Positions 4,434 to 8,851 of a DNA stretch of 8,851 bases are shown one piece after another. Position numbers and translations under genes: made by a program. The stretch's first letter is position 1; the number at the start of each line of letters is the position of its first letter. The notes below the pieces were generated by a model that searched no databases, was not told the origin of the DNA, and saw only the letters and a list, made by a program, of their open reading frames with translations. This DNA comes from Clostridia bacterium (GTDB taxonomy: Bacteria > Bacillota > Clostridia > Christensenellales > Maliibacteriaceae): NCBI GenBank assembly GCA_017935825.1, contig JAGBGW010000224.1, positions 1-8,851 of the forward strand. Direction: 5' to 3'.

Positions 4434-6779
4434 TCACATCACTCCAAACGCAAGACCGATCAGTCGGACGATCAGCGCTGCAAGCCATGCCACCACGCAC
4501 TGCCAAAGTGCAACGCCCCAGGCCCACTTGCCGCCAAGTTCACGCTTGACCGATGCGATCGCCGCAACGCAAGGGGTATAAAGCAGGCTGAAGACAAGAA
4601 GTGCAGCTGCCGACAGGGGAGAAAGTGCGGTTGTAACGGCGCCTGTAAAGAGAATCTCCATGGTGGAAACCACGCTCTCTTTTGCCATAAAGCCGCAAAT
4701 GAGGGACGTACAGATGCGCCAATCGCCAAGTCCGATGGGGCGGAAGATGGGCACAAGCAGACCCGATACCAGCGCCAGAATGCTATCCTTGGAATCTGCG
4801 ACCATGTTCAGTCTCAAATCAAAGCTTTGCAGGAACCACACTACGATGGTGGCGATGAGAATAACGGAGAATGCACGTTCCAGGAAATCCTTTGCCTTTT
4901 CCCACAGAAGTCTTGCAACGTTCCCTGCGCTGGGCAGACGGTAGTTGGGCAGCTCCATGACGAAAGGCACTGCCTCGCCGCTGAAGAGAATCTTCTTATA
5001 AAGGAATGCCGCCAAAATGCCAACCACGATACCGAGAACGTACAGCCCCGTCATGATCAGACCCTTGTGGGCAGGGAAGAATGCATCCACGAAGAATGCG
5101 TAGATGGGTAGTTTTGCCGTGCAGCTCATAAAGGGCGTAAGCAGAATGGTCATTTTGCGGTCACGCTCACTGGGCAGGGTACGGGTCGCCATGACGGCAG
5201 GTACCGTGCAGCCAAAGCCGATGAGCATGGGCACGATGCTTCGACCGGAAAGACCGATTTTACGAAGAAGCTTATCCATAAAGAAGGCAACACGGGCGAT
5301 GTAGCCGCTGTCTTCCAGCATGGAAAGGAAGAAGAACAACGTTACGATAATCGGCAGGAAGCTCAGTACACTGCCCACACCTGCGAAGATACCGTCGATG
5401 AGCAGGCTTTGGATCGCATCGTTGACACCTGCCATGGCAAGCAGGTTTGCAACCAATCCCGTCAGCGCCTCAATGCCCATTTCAAGCAAACCCTGCAGCC
5501 ATGCGCCGATGACGTTGAACGTCAAGTAGAAAATCAGCGCCATGATGCCGATGAAACAGGGAATTGCGGTGTACTTGCCCGTCAGGATGCGGTCAAACAT
5601 CTGGCTTCGCTTGTGTTCACGGCTGACGGCAGGTTTGGTCACCGTCTGCTCACAGACCTTTTCGATGAAACTGAATCTGGAATCTGCGATCGCCGCGCTT
5701 CTGTCAAGGCCGCGCTCGGTCTCCATCTGGCAGATGATGTGCTCCAGCATTTCCTTCTCGTTCTGGTCCAGTTTCAGCTGCTCCATCACAAGTTCGTCGC
5801 CTTCCACCACCTTGCTTGCGGCAAAGCGGACGGGAAGACCTGCGTTTTCTGCATGATCCTGAATCAAATGCACAACTGCGTGCAGGCAGCGATGTACCGC
5901 ACCGTTGAATTCATTTTGGTCACAGAAGTCCTGACGAAGGGGCTTTTCCTGATAGTGCGCAATGTGCAGCGCGTGCTTGACCAGTTCATCCACACCCTGA
6001 TTCTTGGATGCGGAAATCGGTACCACGGGCACGCCCAGAAGCTGCTCCATGCGGTTGATGTCCACGGAGCCGCCGTTGCCGGTCAGCTCGTCCATCATGT
6101 TCAGCGCGATGACCATGGGCACGTTCATTTCCAAAAGCTGCATGGTCAGGTACATATTGCGTGCAATGTTGGTGGCATCGACGATGTTGATGATCGCTTT
6201 GGGCTTTTCTTCCAGAACAAAGTTTCTCGATACGATCTCCTCGCTGCTGTAAGGGGACATGGAGTAGATGCCGGGAAGGTCGGTCACAAGGGTATTTGCA
6301 TGACCGCGGATGGCGCCATCTTTTCTGTCAACGGTAACGCCGGGGAAGTTACCCACATGCTGGTTTGCACCAGTCAACTGGTTAAACAGCGTGGTTTTGC
6401 CGCAGTTTTGGTTGCCGACCAGTGCGTAAGTGAGAATCGTACCTTCGGGAAGGGGAGATGCCTCGCTTTCGGAATGGAAAATACCATCCTCGCCCAGACC
6501 GGGATGATGATCTTTGCCCGTGTCCTTTGCATCTTCATGCTTTCTCGTACGCTCTGAAATCTGGGAGACTTCGATCTTATCCGCATCGGCAAGACGAAGC
6601 GTCAGTTCGTAGCCGTGGATCTGCAGCTCCATGGGATCGCCCATGGGTGCAAATTTCACCACCGTGACCTCCGCACCGGGGATCACGCCCATATCAAGGA
6701 AATGTCTGCGCAGCGCGCCTTCGCCGCCGACAGAAACGATAACTGCACTTTGACCGACTGACAGTTCTTTTAATGTCAT
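4434..6779 (-). CDS. feoB: FeoA-FeoB fusion, ferrous iron transporter
   Basis: Imports Fe2+ across the cytoplasmic membrane, with a GTPase domain controlling transport. I chose the ATG at 6779 because AAAGGAG (6790-6796) precedes it by 10 bases; an upstream in-frame GTG at 6803 would place that site inside the gene. The product is 781 aa. Residues 1-75 are an FeoA-like SH3 domain (MTLKELSVGQ..., LDMGVIPGAEV). Residues 76-112 are a charged linker rich in His, Asp and Glu. The G domain follows: G1 GNQNCGKT (122-129), G3 DLPG (167-170), G4 NMMD (227-230), G5 SAS (256-258). The polytopic membrane part starts near 400, with gate motifs GFGCTVPA (521-528) and GFMAKES (696-702) and a conserved-looking Cys at 553. 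FeoA and FeoB are separate in E. coli; here they are one chain. It is followed by the Cys-rich partner gene. Confidence 0.96.
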   Translation of the reverse strand: MTLKELSVGQSAVIVSVGGEGALRRHFLDMGVIPGAEVTVVKFAPMGDPMELQIHGYELTLRLADADKIEVSQISERTRKHEDAKDTGKDHHPGLGEDGIFHSESEASPLPEGTILTYALVGNQNCGKTTLFNQLTGANQHVGNFPGVTVDRKDGAIRGHANTLVTDLPGIYSMSPYSSEEIVSRNFVLEEKPKAIINIVDATNIARNMYLTMQLLEMNVPMVIALNMMDELTGNGGSVDINRMEQLLGVPVVPISASKNQGVDELVKHALHIAHYQEKPLRQDFCDQNEFNGAVHRCLHAVVHLIQDHAENAGLPVRFAASKVVEGDELVMEQLKLDQNEKEMLEHIICQMETERGLDRSAAIADSRFSFIEKVCEQTVTKPAVSREHKRSQMFDRILTGKYTAIPCFIGIMALIFYLTFNVIGAWLQGLLEMGIEALTGLVANLLAMAGVNDAIQSLLIDGIFAGVGSVLSFLPIIVTLFFFLSMLEDSGYIARVAFFMDKLLRKIGLSGRSIVPMLIGFGCTVPAVMATRTLPSERDRKMTILLTPFMSCTAKLPIYAFFVDAFFPAHKGLIMTGLYVLGIVVGILAAFLYKKILFSGEAVPFVMELPNYRLPSAGNVARLLWEKAKDFLERAFSVILIATIVVWFLQSFDLRLNMVADSKDSILALVSGLLVPIFRPIGLGDWRICTSLICGFMAKESVVSTMEILFTGAVTTALSPLSAAALLVFSLLYTPCVAAIASVKRELGGKWAWGVALWQCVVAWLAALIVRLIGLAFGVM

Positions 6780-6810
6780 AGTTTTTATTCTCCTTTCGGT
6801 CACTATGGAT

Positions 6811-6839
6811 ATTATACGACACTAACATCCTGTATTCAA
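6811..6839 (-). promoter_or_regulatory. Sigma-A promoter of the feo operon
   Basis: Minus-strand TTGAAT (6834-6839), a 17-base spacer, then a perfect TATAAT (6811-6816), giving a leader of about 25 bases. Overlapping the outer edge of the -35 is a small dyad, ACAAA-ATG-TTTGT (6839-6851), which could be a regulator site. I see no clear 19-bp Fur box, so iron control is expected but not shown. Confidence 0.75.
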
Positions 6840-6891
6840 CAAAATGTTTGTCTTATATAACATGACGGATTTGCGCATTGATGCAAAAAGC

Positions 6892-6920
6892 TTGATTCGC
6901 TTACCTGCGTGATATACAAT
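6892..6920 (+). promoter_or_regulatory. Sigma-A promoter of the metF operon
   Basis: TTGATT (6892-6897), a 17-base spacer, then TACAAT (6915-6920). The predicted leader is only about 26 bases, so there is no room for an S-box or T-box riboswitch, and none is seen further upstream. Confidence 0.7.
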
Positions 6921-6952
6921 GGGAGAGTATTTTAAATAAGGAATTTAGGATT

Positions 6953-7831
6953 ATGAAAATCAGCCAACTTCTTAAACAAGATACTTTGTCGCTGTCATTT
7001 GAGGTCTTTCCGCCCAAACTGCAGACCAATTTTGAAAGTGTGAGAATTGCCACGCAGCGAATTGCAAAACTGCAGCCTTCCTTTATGAGCGTGACTTATG
7101 GCGCAGGCGGCGGTACCAGCCAATATACACTTGATATTGCAAGAAATCTGAAGGAAGAATACAACGTGCCCATGCTGGCACACCTGACATGCGTTTCTTC
7201 TTCCAAAGAAACTGTGCACGCGCGAATTCAGGATATGATCGATGCAGGCATCGGCAATGTTATGGCGCTTCGCGGCGACATTCCTGCCCACCTGGAAGGG
7301 GCGGAAAGAAGCCACTGGGATTACCACTATGCTATCGAGCTTGTGCGTGAATTGAAGGAATCCGGTGCAGATTTTTGCATTGGCGGCGCCTGTTATCCCG
7401 AGATCCACCCCGAAAGTGGGGATCAAAAGACCGACATTCGCTATCTGAAAGAAAAGGTGGATGCAGGGTGTGACTTTTTGACCACGCAGATGTTCTTTGA
7501 CAACAATCTTTTGTATAACTTCCTCTATAAGATTCGCGAGGCAGGCATCACCGTGCCGATCATCCCCGGCATCATGCCCATCACCAACGCAAAGCAGGTG
7601 GATCGCGCCATCAAGCTTTCAGGTTCCTTCATGCCGCAGCGTTTCAAGAGCCTTGTGGATAAATTCGGTCACGATCCTGCCGCCATGAAGCAGGCAGGCA
7701 TCGCCTACGCGACCGACCAGATCATCGACCTTTATGCCAACGGCATCACCAATGTGCATGTGTATTCCATGAATAAGCCCGACATTGCAGCCAAAATTCA
7801 GAGCAATCTGTCGGATATCCTTGGCAAATGA
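6953..7831 (+). CDS. metF: Methylenetetrahydrofolate reductase
   Basis: Reduces 5,10-methylene-THF to 5-methyl-THF with FAD, supplying the methyl group for methionine. The product is 292 aa, close to E. coli MetF. Visible family signatures are FEVFPPK with the catalytic-type Glu at residue 17, SVTYGAGGGT (46-55), ALRGDIP with Asp109, TTQMFFDN (177-184) and PGIMPITN (205-212). The start follows AAGGA (6938-6942) by 10 bases; the ribosome site is modest. The stop overlaps the next start as ATGA, so it is the first gene of a tightly coupled operon with a MetH activation protein and MetH. This makes a methionine/one-carbon role far more likely than acetogenesis, though MetF also serves that pathway in some Clostridia. 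Confidence 0.95.
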   Translation: MKISQLLKQDTLSLSFEVFPPKLQTNFESVRIATQRIAKLQPSFMSVTYGAGGGTSQYTLDIARNLKEEYNVPMLAHLTCVSSSKETVHARIQDMIDAGIGNVMALRGDIPAHLEGAERSHWDYHYAIELVRELKESGADFCIGGACYPEIHPESGDQKTDIRYLKEKVDAGCDFLTTQMFFDNNLLYNFLYKIREAGITVPIIPGIMPITNAKQVDRAIKLSGSFMPQRFKSLVDKFGHDPAAMKQAGIAYATDQIIDLYANGITNVHVYSMNKPDIAAKIQSNLSDILGK

Positions 7832-8484
7832 GTACGGTTTTCGTAAAAACCTTTGCACCGCCGCCTTTTTGTGAAAAAGAGGCGCTGCGCTATGCACGGG
7901 CAGGAAAAGATGAAAGTGTCCGCGACCTTCTTGCCGGCTGTTGGGAAGGTATAGAAGGAAAGCTCGAATACAAGGTTTGCTATACGGAACTTCCCGTTTG
8001 TATCAAAAACGATGCAGTGGATTTTGGATGCTTTGATGTCCGCTCCAAAGACCTGGCAAAGAATTTATCCACCTGTGATCGTGTGATCCTTTTTGCTGCA
8101 ACGGTGGGATTGGAACTGGATCGGCAAATCGCAAAATATGGCAGGATCGCGCCGTCCCGTGCTTTGATGCTGCAGGCCATCGGTGCGGAGCGCATCGAAG
8201 CACTTTGCGATGCATTTTGCGATTGGCAACAAGAACAGGGCAACATGCTTGTTCCGCGCTTCAGTGCAGGCTACGGCGATCTGTCGCTGGAAACACAGCG
8301 GGACATCTTCCGCGTGCTGGATTGTCCGAACCAAATCGGTCTGTACTTAAACGACAGCCTTTTGATGACACCGTCCAAATCCGTTACGGCATTTGCAGGC
8401 ATCACCGAAGCGCCGCGCAAAGTACAGCCGCATAAATGCAGTCTTTGTGAAAACACGGACTGTGTATTTAGGAGCAACAAATGA
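7828..8484 (+). CDS. Stand-alone methionine synthase activation-domain protein
   Basis: A 218-aa protein resembling the C-terminal activation (AdoMet-binding) domain of cobalamin-dependent methionine synthase. In full-length MetH this domain uses AdoMet and an electron donor to re-methylate cob(II)alamin formed by accidental oxidation. The key motif RFSAGYGDLSL sits at residues 144-154, and the PSKSVTAFAGI loop at 182-192. The protein ends with a Cys cluster, KCSLCENTDCVFR (C-X2-C-X4-C: Cys204, 207, 212), which could bind a metal or redox centre; that is inference. It begins by ATGA overlap with metF and ends by ATGA overlap with metH, so all three are probably translated together. This matches split MetH systems such as Thermotoga maritima TM0269/TM0268. 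It predicts that the downstream MetH lacks its own activation domain, which the window end prevents checking. Confidence 0.9.
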   Translation: MSTVFVKTFAPPPFCEKEALRYARAGKDESVRDLLAGCWEGIEGKLEYKVCYTELPVCIKNDAVDFGCFDVRSKDLAKNLSTCDRVILFAATVGLELDRQIAKYGRIAPSRALMLQAIGAERIEALCDAFCDWQQEQGNMLVPRFSAGYGDLSLETQRDIFRVLDCPNQIGLYLNDSLLMTPSKSVTAFAGITEAPRKVQPHKCSLCENTDCVFRSNK

Positions 8485-8851
8485 ATTTCAGAGAGTTTCT
8501 CAAATCAAATATCGTTTATCTGGACGGTGCCATGGGCACTATGCTGCAGGATGCAGGTCTGAAGGCAGGTCAGTATCCCGAGCGCTGGAATCTTTTGCAC
8601 CCTGATATCGTGCAGAACATCCACAAAAGCTATTTTGATGCAGGCTGCAATGTGGTCTGCACCAATACATTCGGTGCAAACTGCCTGAAGTTTTCCGATG
8701 AAGAACTGGAAGATATGCTTCGTGCATCGTTTGCCCTTGCAAAACAAGCAAGGCAAGACAGCATCGGTGCGCAGGAAAAGTTCATTGCGCTTGATATCGG
8801 TCCCACGGGTAAGCTCTTAAAGCCTCTGGGTGATCTGGATTTTGAAGATGC
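8481..8851 (+). CDS. metH: Cobalamin-dependent methionine synthase, N-terminal part
   Basis: Transfers a methyl group from 5-methyl-THF through cobalamin to homocysteine. Only the first 123 codons are in the window. The ATG at 8481 follows AGGAG (8470-8474) by six bases and overlaps the preceding stop. The fragment shows the homocysteine S-methyltransferase domain: IVYLDGAMGTMLQ near residues 11-23, the Asp-rich start of the TIM barrel, WNLLHPDIV, then VCTNTFGAN, and ALDIGPTGKLLKPLG near the cut. The zinc-binding cysteines, folate domain and cobalamin domain lie beyond the window. A betaine-homocysteine-type or other single-domain methyltransferase would begin similarly, but the operon with metF and the activation protein favours MetH. 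Confidence 0.9.
   Translation, partial: MNFREFLKSNIVYLDGAMGTMLQDAGLKAGQYPERWNLLHPDIVQNIHKSYFDAGCNVVCTNTFGANCLKFSDEELEDMLRASFALAKQARQDSIGAQEKFIALDIGPTGKLLKPLGDLDFED

Noticed and set aside
5409..6557. A 382-codon plus-strand open frame opposite feoB
   Set aside because: It lies entirely antisense to the well-supported feoAB gene, has no family resemblance or ribosome site, and is a shadow of codon bias on the other strand.
6780..6952. Possible S-box or T-box riboswitch before metF
   Set aside because: The promoter at 6892-6920 leaves a leader of only about 26 bases, and no riboswitch-like paired elements or terminator are seen.

Overview
The window looks like chromosomal DNA from an endospore-forming Bacillota, most likely class Clostridia. 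Three things point there: a full-length SpoIVA, an FeoA-FeoB fusion followed by a small FeoB-associated Cys-rich protein, and palindromic intergenic repeats of a kind I associate with gut Clostridia (Oscillospirales-like). The order-level placement is a guess from memory, not a computed result.

Layout. (1) Positions 1-74, minus: the first 24 codons of an unidentified protein, with a good sigma-A promoter. (2) 219-1697, plus: spoIVA, the ATPase that builds the spore-coat basement layer. (3) 1698-2104: a dense non-coding stretch with a two-hairpin palindromic repeat, a terminator, and a roughly 77-base module (terminator plus tRNA 3' end) present twice. The second copy ends in an intact minus-strand tRNA-Thr(UGU) with its own promoter. 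(4) 2176-3079, plus: smpB (TTG start) and ssrA (tmRNA), the two halves of the trans-translation ribosome-rescue system, closed by a strong terminator. (5) 3081-3260: a tandem array of eight small hairpins joined by roughly 8-base linkers, then a perfect inverted repeat at 3312-3355. (6) 3395-4225, plus: an AT-rich orphan membrane protein. (7) 4295-6779, minus: a ferrous-iron uptake operon, feoAB fusion then the Cys-rich partner. (8) 6892-8851, plus: a methionine/one-carbon operon of metF, a separate MetH reactivation-domain protein, and the start of metH (cut by the window end), all joined by ATGA overlaps.

How the genes work together. SmpB and tmRNA act as one complex on stalled ribosomes. 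FeoAB imports Fe2+, and the small Cys-rich protein probably assists it. MetF makes 5-methyl-THF, MetH uses it to methylate homocysteine, and the stand-alone activation-domain protein probably rescues oxidised cobalamin on MetH, as in split MetH systems such as Thermotoga.

Most genes are conserved housekeeping or sporulation genes. The less ordinary material is the hairpin array, the duplicated tRNA-end/terminator module with an inverted T-arm copy, the tmRNA tag ending AYAA, the inverted repeat across the tmRNA 5' end, and the orphan membrane protein. I see no clear evidence of a wholly new multi-gene system.
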